Source: Petrolisthes cinctipes
Taxonomy: Eukaryota; Arthropoda; Malacostraca; Decapoda; Porcellanidae
Direction: 5' to 3'
DNA: 64,000 nucleotides
Assembly: GCA_033782935.1 (NCBI GenBank)
Contig: JAWQEG010002443.1
Span: forward strand, 62,001-126,000
The notes beneath the pieces are model-generated. The model searched no databases and was not told where the DNA came from. It saw nothing but the letters and a program-made list of their open reading frames with translations. Position numbers and translations under genes: made by a program. How positions within the stretch are numbered: the first letter of the stretch is position 1; each line of letters opens with the position of its first letter. This document shows positions 22,130-33,719 of this stretch, in pieces.

Positions 22130-23335
22130 CTGTGGCTTGTCTGGGGCCGAGGAAAGTACAAAGGAATACGGAGTGGTGCATATGGCGCCACTACAACGGT
22201 ATGCTATTGGCAAGTAGGGTGGAAAACGCAGAAAAAGTTATAGAGCATGTAATTAAAACAGGGGGGGGAAATGGGCTAGAAATAAACAAACAAAAAAGCA
22301 ATATAATAATATTTAATAAGAAGAAAAAACCAAATGAAATAGCGAGGATAAAAGTAAGCAACCAACTGAAATACATTGGAATAACAGTTAATGATAACAG
22401 GAACTTATTTAAAGTGCAGAAACAAAAAATGATAGAAAAGGCAGTTAAAATGTCAAACCTAGCTCACTCTGTGGTAGCAAGAATTAAGTTGTGCGAGATT
22501 AATGATAGGCAAAGTGTACTGGAAATGTATAGCACTACCAATGATCTTTTATGGCGCTAATGTTTTAGACATTAAAAAAGAAGAAATAAAGAAACTACAA
22601 AGGTTAGAAAACAGTGTGGGAAGAAAAATAATGGGAGCATCTAGTTATACGCAAGATACTGCAATAAGGGGTGAAATTGGAATTTCAAGCATGAAGGGTA
22701 GGATTATGGAGCGAATATTAAAATACTTACAGCATATTTTAAGAGGTGAAAGTAATATGCTGCTGGAGAGGTTGATCGAAGAAATGAGGTTGGAAAAGAG
22801 GAAAAATAAGTGGATTGGAAGGCTGTTGGAAGATAGAAGAATGATGGGAATAAGAGGAATAGACATTAGCAATGCTGAAATCAGTGAAAAAAGTGGGATA
22901 AAAAAAGATGGAAAAGTGAGATGCAAGAAAAAGATAGTCTGAAGCTGTATAGAGAGTGGAGAAAAGAACTGGGAGGGCAAGAAGACATTTACGATAACAG
23001 CGAAAATTATATTCAAGTGTCGTACCAACAATATGAACTTGGGAGACAGAAAGTGGTTTAGTAATCAAACAACGGAATGTATAATGTGTGGAAATGAAAA
23101 GGAAGATCTCGTACACTTCCTACTACACCGTGAAGCCTACAGTGTAGAAAGGAACATAAACATAGTGCTACAGCATCCATATATAGGCTAACTATGATGA
23201 AGAAAATCTAATTGTGAAGCTTCTATTTGACAGGAGTGTAATTGAGCAAAGGAAATCAACAACTTATCAATTATGGCAAATAAGAGAAAAAAAGATAAAA
23301 AGTTTATCCGGAAAAACAGAGTAAAACAAGACCCA
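22130..23335 (+). pseudogene. LINE RT C-terminal half with zinc finger
   Basis: Starting at about 22,185, after a degraded YGDD-like motif (HYNGMLLASRVENAEKV), the frame encodes RT palm/thumb sequence (GLEINKQKSNIIIF, LKYIGITVNDN). A frame change near 22,490-22,560 leads to IFYGANVLDIKKEEIKKLQRL, IMGASSYTQDTAIRGEIG and MKGRIMERILKYL. At about 23,075-23,150 a C-terminal finger reads CIMCGNEKEDLVHFLLH, a CxxC...H knuckle like those at the end of many LINE ORF2 proteins. I know this RT type from other crustacean LINEs, but cannot name the clade with certainty. Confidence 0.72.
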
Positions 23336-23435
23336 GACCATAGACATTGAGAAGCACATCAGCAAGTGCAGTTTCTAAGGCATTACTTCCGCCCATAACC
23401 TGAACCTGAACCTGATATAAAGATTGTTATATAGA

Positions 23436-23690
23436 GTAAATGGGGACATTTCTACCAGACGAAATATCAAGAAGATAAATATACAATTATCTTCGAGAGT
23501 AAACACGGAATATTTAAGGTAAAAAGAAATATTCTGATGTTAACGCTGGGGAAATATCAAGAAGGTAAATATACAATTATCTTCATAAGTATACAGGGAA
23601 TTTGTGAGGTAAAAAGGAAAATATGCAGTCATCTTCAGGTGTAAACAAAAAAATTGTGAGGTAGAAAGGAAAATTCTGAATGTTAAAGCT
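23436..23690. repeat. ~100-bp imperfect repeat, about 2.5 copies
   Basis: The phrase GAAATATCAAGAA plus GTAAATATACAATTATCTTC recurs at 23,460 and 23,551 with a decayed third copy near 23,620. The start (ATGGGGACATTTCTACCAG) is found in reverse at 62,103-62,140, so the block belongs to a dispersed family. Confidence 0.6.
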
Positions 23691-23849
23691 GGGGCAATGT
23701 CGTCTAACAGATCTGGTATCACTGTATTTCGTTCAACAGATCTGGCACCACTGTATCACATGTCAACAAACTATAAATAGATTGCTTCACTCTGCATTGG
23801 TTTGTTTAGATTGTTTGCCACTAGTACAGTTAAACATTAATAATAATAG

Positions 23850-24177
23850 TATAACGTTATGGGACGTTATCACCCAGGATGATTGAAGACTCACTGTGCA
23901 GTACAAGGTAGTTTATTGGTAGGTAACACTTGGGTAACAGGTTGTGGTGAATCAAGCAAGGTGTTGTTTTAGTGAGTTTGGCTCAGAGTAGCGAGGGGAG
24001 TGGAGAGATGTTCGCGTGTCGGGAGCCAGCAGGTAACTGAGTGGAAGCGGGAAGCGGCTGGGCCAAGCACACCTGTGTGTGAAGGTGTGTCTAGGCGGGA
24101 AAACGGCTGGGCCAAGTGAGGATAGAGAAGCGCCTAGTGTGTGGTGAGTATGTGTAAAGCTTGCTTGATTCACTACA
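23850..24177 (-). repeat. 3' LTR of the gypsy element
   Basis: On the minus strand it starts TGTAGTGAATCAAGCAAGC right after the polypurine tract and ends CGTTATA. It differs from the other LTR mainly in a cluster around 23,965-23,975 (TGTTGTTTTAG here, TGGTGTGTGAG there). Confidence 0.93.
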
Positions 24178-24196
24178 GTACCCTCCCTCCTCCCCA
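24178..24196 (-). promoter_or_regulatory. polypurine tract
   Basis: On the minus strand, a stretch of T's is followed by GGGGAGGAGGGAGGG, TAC and then the LTR start TGTAG. Purine runs in this position prime plus-strand DNA synthesis in LTR elements. The three-base gap before TG is slightly unusual. Confidence 0.8.
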
Positions 24197-24419
24197 AAAA
24201 AAGAATTTTGAGAGGAGCAAGGGTACTAAAAATAATTACAAATGGTACACATGTGAGGAATGGCCTCACTAAAGACAAAAAAAATACACATATATATACA
24301 TATATTAAAATGGGGACAACCTGGAAACATATTCATGAGCCATGCTTGATGGGTAGTGTTGCACAAAAGGGTACGTGTGAGGTGTGGATTGTCGTATGGT
24401 CGAGAAAGGCAAGTGTGTG

Positions 24420-26830
24420 AATTAATAGTACGTGCAAGATGTGTGAGGCTGGTTGTCGAGTAGGTGCATGTCTGTGTTGGCTAGCATGGATATATATTTA
24501 TGGGGTCGCTTTATGGTACGTCCTGTGCGTGTAGTAAACCCTACAGGTACCATGTCTGGCTCGTTCTCCCGTGGCAATATCTGTGGTGGTGGTGGTGTGA
24601 CTGGGCGTGTAGGTGTCCGTGGCCAGCCGTGGGGGCTGACAGGACGAGGAGGAGTGGCAGGTACGACATGAATAATAGGAGGCTGGTCCTGAGGGAGATT
24701 AAGAGGGATTACACATATAGAGTCATTTGGTAGAGGATCGGCAGGCGTGGGGGATAGGTTGAGTGAGGCAGGTTCAGGTATGGGATTAAGCGGGGGTGCG
24801 GGTGGGGGTGTAGGTGGGGCAGGTTCAGGTAATGTAGGAGGGGTAGGTACATTAGGGGGTGTAGGTGGTGAAGGATGGATAACGGTTGCATAATGGTCGG
24901 GGGGTTTAGGTGTCCCTACGATTGATGGTGTGTGAGTGGAGGTTGATGGTTGTGATGTGTGAGTGGAGGTTGATGGTTGTGGTTGTACGTGTGTTGGTTG
25001 TGGGGAGTTGTCCTGGGTAGTAGTGTGGGGGGTCGTGATGGTGAAGGATGGGAGGAGGTGCAAGTGTGTGGTGCACCAGTGTGTGCCGGTTGGGGTGGAG
25101 GTGGGGGTGGAGGTGGGGGTGTTGGTGTAGTATTGTGTGCGTTGGGTCGGTTGTATGATGATAATGGTGGTGGTGAGGGTATGCCTGTGTGGGGGGGAGC
25201 AGGTGTTGGCTGAGTGGTTGGGGAATGGGTGGTGATGGTTTGTTGTGAAATGTTGTGTGTGTTATACCATTGTTGGTAAGCTGTGATGTGAGGCTGTGTG
25301 TGCGTGAGTGGGGTAGGCATAGTAGGGGTTGGCAGCAGAGGGCGCCTTGGCTGCGTGACGTCGTGGTGAGGTGGTGGTGGACGTGTGTCCTGCTGCTGCT
25401 GTTGATGTTGGTCAGACTGTGTCACCGCCGGTTTCACGCGTTGCCAGGAAGTCCTGTATGGTCTCCCCCCGATCTGTAGCGTTACTGTCGCCTCGTCCCT
25501 CTTGATGACCCTATGTGGTCCAGTGTACGGCTGCTGCAAGGGGGTCCTGTGCGCGTCCGTCCTGAGGAACAGTTGTTCTGCCCTGCGGAGTAGTGGGTAT
25601 TCATAGGTGGGGTGGTGTGACCGTTGTCTTGTTGGTGTAAGTGTTGGTGTTGCCATGATCCTCTTCAGAGCTGGGAGAAAAGATAGGTTGGAGGTGTCTG
25701 CCGTTAGGTCTACCACTTGGCTGGGCAACCTCAAATCCTCTCCGAATGTCAATTCCGCAGGTGAGTGGTTCAGGTCCTCCTTGACCGTCGACCTGATGGT
25801 CAGCAGGATGAGAGGCAGTGCATCCACCCACTGTTCAGGCTCCGCCCTGAATGCCTCCTTCAGCCGGCGGTGGAACTTCTCGACGATACCGTTGCTGCAG
25901 GGGTGATAGGCAGTGGTCCTGTTCCTGCATGTCCCCAGGAACTCTAGCATTTCTTGCCACGCCCTTGACTCGAACTGAGTCCCCTGGTCCGTGACGATGC
26001 ACGCCGGAGGGCCGAAGTTAGCCACCCAGTCCTGGAGAAAATGTCTTGCCTTTCCTTCTGCTGTGATGTCAGTCATGGGGGCTGCCGTGCACCATCTTGT
26101 CGTACGGTCGACGCATGTGAGTAGGTATCTGTATCCTCGTGATGTAGGGAGTGGCCCCACGATGTCTATATGTACCATGTGGAACCTTGAAGTGGGTGTT
26201 GGGAAGTCATGTATCGGTGGGTGTATGTGTCTACCAACTTTGGAGCGTTGGCATGCCGTACACTCTGACACCCACTCCTTGGCCAAACTGCACGACGCAT
26301 GATTAACATCTGGGAACCAGCGACCCCTGGGTGGTTGAGGTTGTGGAAGTGGAGGAATGTGGTTCTCCTGAATGGGGCCGGAATGTATGGTCTAGGAGGG
26401 CCACATGAAACGTCGCACCACACTCTCACGTTGGGCTCGGCTGCTGTCACTTCCTCCAGCTTCAGACCTGTGTTGCCTTGCAGTAGTTGATGTAGTTCCT
26501 CGTCTGTTTGTTGGCCTGCAGCAATTCGTCTGATGTCGAAGGGATGGCCTAAGTGGACTGCCATGACCGTCTGTGTCTGAGGTGTTGCCCGGGATAATGC
26601 GTCAGCCACAGCGTTGTCCTCACTCTTTACGTGCCTTATATCGGTGGTGTATTCTGATATGTATGCCAAGTGACGGGTGACCCTTGGTAACCAGTTTGTC
26701 CCCAGCTGCTTCATGGCAGTCGTGAGTGGCTTATGATCCGTTCTGATGTGGAATTGCCGTCCCTCAAGGAAGTGGCTGAAGTGACATACTGCCTCATACA
26801 TTGCCACAAGCTCCCTGTCAAAGGCACTGT
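24420..26830 (-). pseudogene. gypsy pol, RNase H and integrase part
   Basis: Frame 1 (26,830-26,290) has the RNase H end (FHIRTDHKPL, VADALSRA) and the integrase zinc-binding histidines (HFHNLNHPGV). A shift near 26,290 moves to a second frame with the paired cysteines (CTACQRSK) and the catalytic core: HIDIVGPLP (first Asp), IVTDQGTQF (second Asp), NGIVEKFHRRLKEA (Glu). A C-terminal GPHRVIKRDEATV fold follows; no chromodomain seen. A further shift near 25,000-25,060 is needed to reach the Pro-rich tail and final TRTGRTIKRPHKY block ending near 24,425. The DDE residues are all present; only the frame is lost. Confidence 0.88.
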
Positions 26831-28375
26831 ATTTCTTGTGGTGGGTCGAGACGCTTGCTGAAGAACGCTATTGGGCGTAACGTCCCCTCGACGTCTTGTT
26901 GCAATACTGCCCCAATAGCGTCCGCTGATGCATCAGTGTAAACGGAAGTAGGTGCGTGGGGCGTGGGGTAGGCTAGCAAGGTGGTGCTGGCGAGCCTGCT
27001 CTTGATGCTGGTGAATGCCGCCATTGCCTCGTCATTCCAACTCAGCTTCTTCTGCGAACTCTTCTTTAGTCCTTTGATTAGGTCATATAGTGGAGATAGT
27101 GCTTCTGCAGCGTGAGGGACAAACCGATGATAGTAGTTCACTATCCCTAGGAACTCTCTCATCTTCCTGGCGGTGTTGGGTGGGGGAAAGTCCCTGATGG
27201 CCTCGACCTTCTGTGGTAGTGGCGTGATTCCCTGTGACGTCACCCTATGGCCCAGGAAGTCTACTTTATCAGCCCCCAGCACACACTTTGATGGGTGTAT
27301 CTTCAGTCCATATTCCTGTAATTTATTGAAGAGCTGTCGAAGGTGTTGGGCATGATTGTTGTGGTCACTGGATGCCACTAGAATGTCGTCGATGTATACC
27401 ACCACGAAGTCCAAGCCCCTGACTACCCTATCCATGAACAGCTGGAAGGTTTGGGCAGCATTTCTCAGGCCAAAGTTCATGGCAGGGAATTCGAATAAGC
27501 CGAAGGGAGTGGTAATGGCAGTCTTTTTAATATCTTCCTCTGCTACGGGAATCTGGTGGAAGGCGCGGACTAGGTCGATCTTCGAGAAAACCGTACACCC
27601 CTGGAGCTTGGAGTGGAAATCCAGGACATGGGGTATAGGGTAACGGTCTGGTGTCGTTACGGCGTTGAGTGCACGGTAGTCACCGCATGCCCTCCATTCA
27701 CCTTCCTGTTCTTTGGGCACCATATGGAGTGGAGATGACCATGCACTGTCTGATGGACAAGCTATCCCTTGTTGCAGCATGACTTGGAATTCTTTCTTTG
27801 CTGCTTCCAGTCTCTCCGGTGGCATCCTTCTGGGTCTGGCGAAACATGGTGGACCGGTCGTGACGATGTTGTGGCGTACTCCCGGATCTTTGGGCTGACA
27901 CTCGTTGGTGGCCGACAGTAATTGAGGGAACTCCTGGAGCAGCTGGTGATACTCGCTTGTCTTGGAGATGTGGGTGATGGTGGGTTGTGACTGGCGGTAT
28001 GATTTGGTTTGTATGTGCCGGCCCGTCGTTTTGTGTAGCAGCATCCTGCCTTTCGTATCAATTAACAAATCATGTGCTGCCAAGAAGTCCAGCCCTAGGA
28101 TTGGGTACTGTACATCAGCCACCACAAATGGCCACACAAACCATTCCTCGGTGATGAGGGAGACGCCTTTACTTCTTGTGCCATACGTAGCGATGGGTGA
28201 TTTATTAGCTGCCAGGAGATCATACGCCATGCTGGAGGTTCGCTGTTTCTCCTGATAAGTGGGAGGAAGTACACTGACTTCCGATCCTGAGTCCACCAAG
28301 AACAGCTCCGTCGTTGCTAGGTCCTCCACCCACAGGAGAGTGCGGCTGTGAGGTTCAGTAGTGTATGACCTGGGG
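26818..28375 (-). pseudogene. gypsy pol, protease and reverse transcriptase
   Basis: A 503-codon frame encodes aspartic protease ([14 protein letters not shown]), flap/strand motif [11 protein letters not shown], then [31 protein letters not shown] (first catalytic Asp), [18 protein letters not shown], and [12 protein letters not shown] (YxDD). It then begins RNase H ([13 protein letters not shown]) and ends at a TGA near 26,818 caused by a one-base shift; the RNase H continues in the next frame. The frame is open upstream of the GTG at 28,329, so translation must come from gag by frameshift or fusion. All RT catalytic residues are intact. Confidence 0.92.
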
Positions 28376-28584
28376 GGGTATGCCTGTGGGTCCCCAGGCG
28401 GATGTGTGGTGTCTCTGGGTGTGGTCGTCTGTGCAGGAGTGTGTCGGTGGAGAGATGTGGCTGGATTCTGGGTGGTAGTACCCTGTGATGTGGTGCGTCG
28501 CTCGATACCCGTGGAGATAATGCGGTGGTAGCGGAAGTGGTAGTTGTGGGATCGTTGGTGTTGGCGGCAGTGACGTGTCTACTC

Positions 28585-29535
28585 TCACGCCACCGCCTTA
28601 GTAGTTTCCCTGGTTGTCGAAGCGGTCAGAGTTAGGTGTGTGACTAGGCCACTGACATGGTGCTCGGCAGTTCCTTGATGGTACACGTATATCTGCATCT
28701 GTTGCTGTCGCCATGGTTGTCTAACTTGGGGCGGTGGTTGATGTTGAGGCGGTGGTTGATGTTGAGGCGGTGGTGGTAGAGCTAGTGGTCGTGATTGTTC
28801 ACGTGGTTGTGTCAATTGTTGTTGTTGTAAAGTGTCTAGGTTTGTATGAATCTCCCTCATTAATTGTACTAACTCTGCCGTACTGCCGCATGGTTCTGTA
28901 GGTTGTGGTTGCATGGAGGAATGCTGAGGTGGTGTGGAGGTGGTATTTACTGCCGTTTTTGTGGTGTTTAATGGGAATGTGTTGCCAGTCCATGCGCCCT
29001 CTTGCTCAATGTGGGCGTCCATGAGAGAGTCGGCCCACTCTCCATACTCCTGGAGTGTGAGGTTTGGCTGAGCGATGAGGTGCAGCTGTAACTGGGGGGG
29101 CATCAGATTAGTGTGTCTTGTTTTCAGCATGAGGTCGGGGAAGGGATTACCTGCCGCTTGGTTGAGCCGTTGCATATGTCTGAGGTGTGCAGATGGGCTC
29201 CTCCCGTACAACTGAACATTTTCCAGGGCCTTGAAGTTCAGTAGGACGGTATTTCCACACACCGTCGTGATAGCGGCTTTCAGACCCTCATGCTGTGACC
29301 CAGACATTCGTGTAGGAAGCGAAGGATGGATTAAGGCGAATATATCTGATGGGAGGGCCCTGATGAGTGCCCAATATTTCGCCTCATCGGAACTATTATC
29401 TCCTTTCCAGATTTCCTCTGTGTGTTGCAACCACGCGAGTGTATCAGACGAAAATGGAGGGGTGAATGGAATGGATAACGTGGGTGTGTATTGGGTGTTA
29501 TTCGTGGTGTTGGCTAATTCAGATGTTTGCGCCAT
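28585..29535 (-). CDS. gypsy Gag, degraded zinc knuckle
   Basis: The likely start is the ATG at 29,535 (MAQTSELANTTNN). The protein is about 316 residues: an N-terminal FTPPFSSDTLAWLQHTEEIW capsid-like region, helix-rich middle (YGRSPSAHLRHMQRLNQAAG, LTLQEYGEWADSLMDAH) and a Gln/Pro-rich linker. At about 28,650-28,690 YVYHQGTAEHH and, one frame over, CQWPSH resemble a C-x2-H...C-x3-C knuckle in which two cysteines are replaced by Tyr and Ser and a one-base shift lies inside. It packages element RNA; this copy probably cannot. Confidence 0.72.
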   Translation of the reverse strand: MAQTSELANTTNNTQYTPTLSIPFTPPFSSDTLAWLQHTEEIWKGDNSSDEAKYWALIRALPSDIFALIHPSLPTRMSGSQHEGLKAAITTVCGNTVLLNFKALENVQLYGRSPSAHLRHMQRLNQAAGNPFPDLMLKTRHTNLMPPQLQLHLIAQPNLTLQEYGEWADSLMDAHIEQEGAWTGNTFPLNTTKTAVNTTSTPPQHSSMQPQPTEPCGSTAELVQLMREIHTNLDTLQQQQLTQPREQSRPLALPPPPQHQPPPQHQPPPQVRQPWRQQQMQIYVYHQGTAEHHVSGLVTHLTLTASTTRETTKAVA

Positions 29536-30426
29536 ATAGCTGGTGAGACGTAAGTTATGCAATGCGGTGTGGGGTGGATGGATGGATGGATGGATGGATA
29601 AAAAGCGGGAGCACGATGGGGTATGGGGGTAAAATATATTAGTCCCCCCGGGAAGAAGGAATCGAAGAAAATTGTAGGAACTCGGGGGAGAAGAAAATGG
29701 TATGAAATCGGGGGAGACTGAGTCAGAGTGGGCTGTGATAGAAAACTGTAGTAATGCTGAGGTAGGTTAGGCTGAGGTGGAGGAAGGAGGTTAGGGATGA
29801 GTGATGCTTGGGTAAGTTGGGGTGTAGGTGCGGCCAGCGAAATCCCGAGGGGGTAGAGTGAGGGTTGCGAGCGTGGGTGAAATATATTAACTACGGTAGA
29901 ATGGCGGGAATGGAATGAGACAAGGAATGATACTTTAGCAAGCGTGGAGGTGGAGTATTTTGTTTTCCTATCACACAATACATATAAATAGAAAATACAT
30001 ATAAATTGGGGATATGCGGAAATGTGCCGGTACAATAATACTATAGATATGGAAAAAAATTGGGGAGAAGAATCACTGGGGAGGGTTCACAGAGAGACAG
30101 ATTGGAAAATAATTGTTGAAATCGAGTACTTAATCCTCGTGCACTGGTGGCAACATCGTGAGTGGCGTATAGGCGTGGAGTGGCGTATCGCTGGCGACAT
30201 CGTGGGTGGCGTAGAGGCGTGGAGTGGTGTGGTGGAGCGCGTGTTGTGGAACTGGGGTGGTCTACGTGGGGTGGAGAGTGGAGTGTATGTTTTGGAGCAA
30301 CACGTAAGATGGAGAATGGAGTTGTGTAGTTGTATAGCTTGGTTCAGGGCGGATGTATAAGGTTACCTTGCGTTGTCGCTGCACAGTGCACACGTGGAGA
30401 GTCGTTTCAGGCTGGATGTAATTTTT

Positions 30427-30439
30427 CCCGGGGTCACCA
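30427..30439 (-). promoter_or_regulatory. primer binding site, tRNA-Trp type
   Basis: Immediately inside the 5' LTR (two bases after its end) the minus strand reads TGGTGACCCCGGG. The first 11 bases are complementary to the 3' end of animal tRNA-Trp (CGGGGTCA plus CCA), which primes minus-strand synthesis. Confidence 0.75.
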
Positions 30440-30441
30440 GT

Positions 30442-30769
30442 TATAACGTTATGGGATGTTATCACCCAGGATGATTGAAGACTCACTTTGCAGTACAAGG
30501 TAGTTTATTGGTAGGTAACACTTGGGTGACAGGTTGTGGTGAATCAAGCAAGGTGGTGTGTGAGTGAGTTTGGCTCAGAGGAGCGAGGAGAGTGGAGAGG
30601 TGTTCGCGTGTCGGGAGCCAGCAGGTAACTGAGTGGAAGCGGGAAGCGGCTGGACCAAGCACACCTGTGTGTGAAGGTGTGTCTAGGCGGGAAAACGGCT
30701 GGGCCAAGTGAGGATAGAGAAGCGCCTAGTGTGTGGTGAGTATGTGTAAAGCTTGCTTGATTCACTACA
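30442..30769 (-). repeat. 5' LTR of the gypsy element
   Basis: 328 bp with the same ends as 23,850-24,177. It carries the promoter for the element, but I see no strong TATA box in it. Confidence 0.93.
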
Positions 30770-30821
30770 ATAGCATAACAAGGTGACTTTTATTTGGTAA
30801 TTATCTATTCTATTGACATTT

Positions 30822-31320
30822 TATATTACGATGGAGGAAAGGAGAGAGGGAAGACACAAAACTAGACCCATTGGCAACACGAAGACAGATACACAGATGA
30901 TATACAAAATCACAAACAAGTTAGTTGACATAGACAAAGACACATATCTACACCCTACAAGTATACGATCCACCAGAGGCAGCCACAACTTAAAATACCA
31001 TACATACCAGACAAGCACTGATATATTTAGGCATTCTTTCTTTCCCTGCAGCATCCAAGAGTGGAATCATCTCCCATCTCATGTAGTTAATAGCCCAGGC
31101 CACTCTTGACACATTTAGAAATAGGATCACCAATCATTACCTCCCCAATCCTAATCCTCAACCCGCAGTCCCTGACCCAATCCACCCTTATCATAACCCC
31201 CTTCCTAATCCTCCTCTGGATCCTTAAATCCCCAGCACAACCCCCACATATTATGCTGGCCATAAGCGGCCCTCTTTGGAACCCACAACTTGAACTGGAA
31301 CTCCTCCAAAAGCTTTAAGG
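30822..31320 (+). pseudogene. LINE ORF2 C-terminal tail and 3' UTR
   Basis: The frame reads IYKITNKLVDIDKDTYLHPT, TRGSHNLKYHTYQTSTDIF and HSFFPCSIQEWNHLPSHVV, the tail pattern of CR1/L2-like LINE RT proteins (compare TRGHRFKIF and RIIRQWNSL in the 9.7-13.9-kb element). A stop follows at 31,107. The rest, to ATTATGCTGGCCATAAGCGG and beyond, looks like a LINE 3' UTR. Strongly 5'-truncated. Confidence 0.72.
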
Positions 31321-31599
31321 AAAACGTGAAATTTGTTTCAGTTATCCCTAAAATTATGTTAAAACCAATTAAATTACATATCAAGTTGCCTTTTTATGTA
31401 TAATAAACTGCTTTATGATGTACAAATTTGTCTTCAGAGTTAATACTTGTAGGCGACAGATTTCTACAGATTTTTTGGCCAAGTTTGTCAGCTTCTCATC
31501 TCATTCATTTGGTCTGGCAACACTGATAACGACGACGATAATGTAAACAAAGTGAGAAAACTCTCCCTGACACTCTCTCCTCTCTCTCCTTATATTATA

Positions 31600-31722
31600 T
31601 TCACTTAGAGAAAGAGAGAGAAGTAACACACACACACAGACAGGTAAGAAGAGAGAGAGTAAATATAAGTAGAGAGAGAGAGAGAGAGATTTTCAGTATT
31701 ACTCTCTCTCTCTCTCTCTCGT
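31600..31722. repeat. (GA)n / (CT)n inverted microsatellite
   Basis: A GAGAGAGAGAGA run at 31,674-31,690 faces a CTCTCTCTCTCT run at 31,703-31,721, with more GA-rich sequence before; the two can pair as a hairpin. Confidence 0.8.
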
Positions 31723-31804
31723 AATAATAATAACTGTATACCATAATAACTGTAGGCTACACATACATACATATTGTGGGTATTTATTGAAAGGGTAAAT
31801 ATAC

Positions 31805-32368
31805 AGAAGTACTTCATACACTATATTGTATATTTTAGTATAATTACCCACTATTTTGGACCATTCTAACACACTTTTCATAGTATTAGTATACAAGTAG
31901 TTCATTCACTATATTGTATATTTTAGTATCATTACCCACTATTTTGGACCATTCTAACACACTTTTCATTTATGGGGTTTCTCTGGGAGATGTCCCGTTT
32001 CCGATATATGCCCCGTTTTACAAACATAATTTAGAAATTAGTCTGACCTGACCTAACCTAGACCACAGCAAACTACTGGGACCTAACCTGGGCAAACTAC
32101 CGGGATAAAACCGGTGTAAACTAGCTGGATGTTGTAACACTGCGCGATCCTAGCCAAAAACACAGTTATTCTCTAATAATACCATTGAAAGAATTACCAT
32201 TTTGTAGCAGTGTTGCCAGATCCATCTAGGTCCCAGTATTTTGCCCCAGTCACTTCCTGTACTTTACCTCGGTTATTTCCCGGTACTTTGCCCAGGTTAG
32301 GACCCGGTAGTTTGTACAGGTTAGGTCTCGGTAATCTGATGCGGTCTAGGTTAGGTTAGGTAAGGTCA
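31805..32368. repeat. foldback repeat R1, left part
   Basis: Two direct copies of a block containing CACTATATTGTATATTTTAG and CCCACTATTTTGGACCATTC (31,820-31,970) are followed by an arm with GACCACAGCAAACTACTGGG (32,036-32,140). Then comes an inverted arm, AGCAGTGTTGCCAGATCC up to GGTCTAGGTTAGGTTAGG (32,207-32,368), built from ~25-bp GGTTAGGNCCCGGTAGTTTG units. The inverted layout means it can fold back. It stops exactly where the 3.68-kb element was inserted and resumes at 36,052. Confidence 0.8.
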
Positions 32369-32778
32369 AGGTGGCGGCACACTGGGCAATTCTGGCTAGC
32401 ATGCTACTTGCTTTTGCTACCGGCTTTGTGTTTTGCTAGCCAAAACGAGTAGCAAGCGGCCGAATCTTGCTGCTAGGGAAAATGGATAGCATGCTGGGAG
32501 AAATGAATAGCAAGTTTTGCTACTCAAAACAGTGCTCAAATGAGTAATCATCCGTGTTGTTTATATACCAAGGGAAAAAATATTGACCATGCAAATCATT
32601 GTTTGTACATTAAAATAGTTACTTCCTGTAGTTAATTGACTCTGTAAATCTATTAAAGAATTATATGAACAGCACGAATTAGGTATTCAGTTTTTCTATT
32701 GACCATCGCTGTAGTAGACTGGCGCCTGTTTTGTAAACATAAACAAACGCCCGACTGCCCCGATAAAGTATTCCAGAA

Positions 32779-33650
32779 TGTCTTCATGTGCCTCTGAATA
32801 AAAAAGAAGGTTAAATGGAAATCAGAGCATGTGTATATGCTATTAGAAATATGCAGAGAATTTCCAATATTGTGGGATCCTGGACATGACCAGTACTGTA
32901 CAGCTGGACATTACTCATCTAACAGCAATCAACTTAACTGCAGGTATTTATATTGAGTTTTTTCTATTTTCCCATTTTAACTTAGATCAGAGGTCCCAAA
33001 ACAATATCATACAAAAGATTCTCAAACACGATGAGCCTCAGCCTATTAATCCCATGCAGATCCCAGTTGGGGAAATTCTGACTACACCTTTTCACCCTCA
33101 AATCAAAATAAAAGAATTGAAGTTTAATTTAAAACAACTAATGATTAATTAAGAACAACAGAACTTCAAATTAAAACACCTAAAGTTTAATTTTAAAGAA
33201 CTGAAGTTTTATTTAAAGTATGTGAATTTTAAATTAAAATTTAACAAATAATATAATTAATTGATTGTAGACTAATATATGTATGTGTGATTTGTAATGT
33301 AAAAATTTCCTTACATAAATTACAATTACATAAACATTCTGGAAAAATTTGACATAATAATAACTGTGATTCCTTTACTGTCAGTCTATAAAGTAAAAAC
33401 AAATCCCGTGTGATTTACAATAAAAAAAAAAGGAAAATAAAATAAATTATCAAAATACATATGCACTCACATTTAAATTGGCTATGCTAAGATTAATGTT
33501 ACTCTTATTTTTCAGAGGATGTTAAGGCCAAGTTTGCGACTCTCAAGGGATCCTTTCAACGAGAGGTGAAGAAGATCTACAACACACCGAGTGGGTCTAG
33601 TGGGGGTGTACGGCCAAAGTGGGAATTTTGTTTAGGATTGGGATACGAAG
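32779..33650 (+). pseudogene. MADF (Myb/SANT-like) DNA-binding protein, decayed
   Basis: Near 32,805 the frame reads VKWKSEHVYMLLEICREFPI then LWDPGHDQY, the start of a MADF domain; an upstream ATG (MSSCASE) is one base out of frame across an A-run. A second exon after the acceptor TTATTTTTCAG (about 33,514) reads DVKAKFATLKGSFQREVKKI followed by YNTPSGSSG and RPKWEF, the middle and end of the same domain. The join between the two does not keep phase and the third part runs into a repeat at about 33,632. MADF proteins bind DNA and are the second gene of many PIF/Harbinger elements. Confidence 0.72.
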
Positions 33651-33715
33651 ACCATCTTGGGGACGCTTGGTTTTGGCGGACAAAAACTGACATGGATACG
33701 TAATAACTGTGTTTT
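33632..33715. repeat. short GGATACGAAGA family copy
   Basis: TTGGGATACGAAGACCATCT and GGACGCTTGGTTTTGG with CGGACAAAAACTG match the copies at 34,360-34,530 and 1-170. It replaces the expected continuation of the MADF exon. Confidence 0.5.
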
Positions 33716-33719
33716 TCGT

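Larger units (their letters stand above)
23850..30769 (-). mobile_element. Ty3/gypsy retrotransposon, CsRn1-like, 6.9 kb
   Basis: Two 328-bp LTRs (TGTAGTG...CGTTATA) enclose gag and pol. Target duplication is 4 bp: ATAG on the plus strand at 23,846-23,849 and 30,770-30,773. By eye the LTRs differ at about 10 positions (about 97% identity), so the insertion is moderately young. The primer site fits tRNA-Trp, protease reads DSG, and the gag end looks like a degraded CHCC knuckle. tRNA-Trp priming and CHCC gag are features I associate with the CsRn1 group. Gag and pol are broken by at least four frameshifts, so this copy is not autonomous. It lies in or next to old LINE DNA. Confidence 0.93.

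Noticed and set aside
29514..30035. 173-codon minus-strand ORF in the gypsy leader
   Set aside because: It overlaps the gag start in another frame, has low-complexity Pro/Ser/His content, and matches no retroelement domain; the gag ATG at 29,535 is better supported.
32886..33152. 88-codon ORF in the MADF region
   Set aside because: Only its first residues overlap coding-like sequence; the rest translates the AT-rich intron between the two MADF parts.
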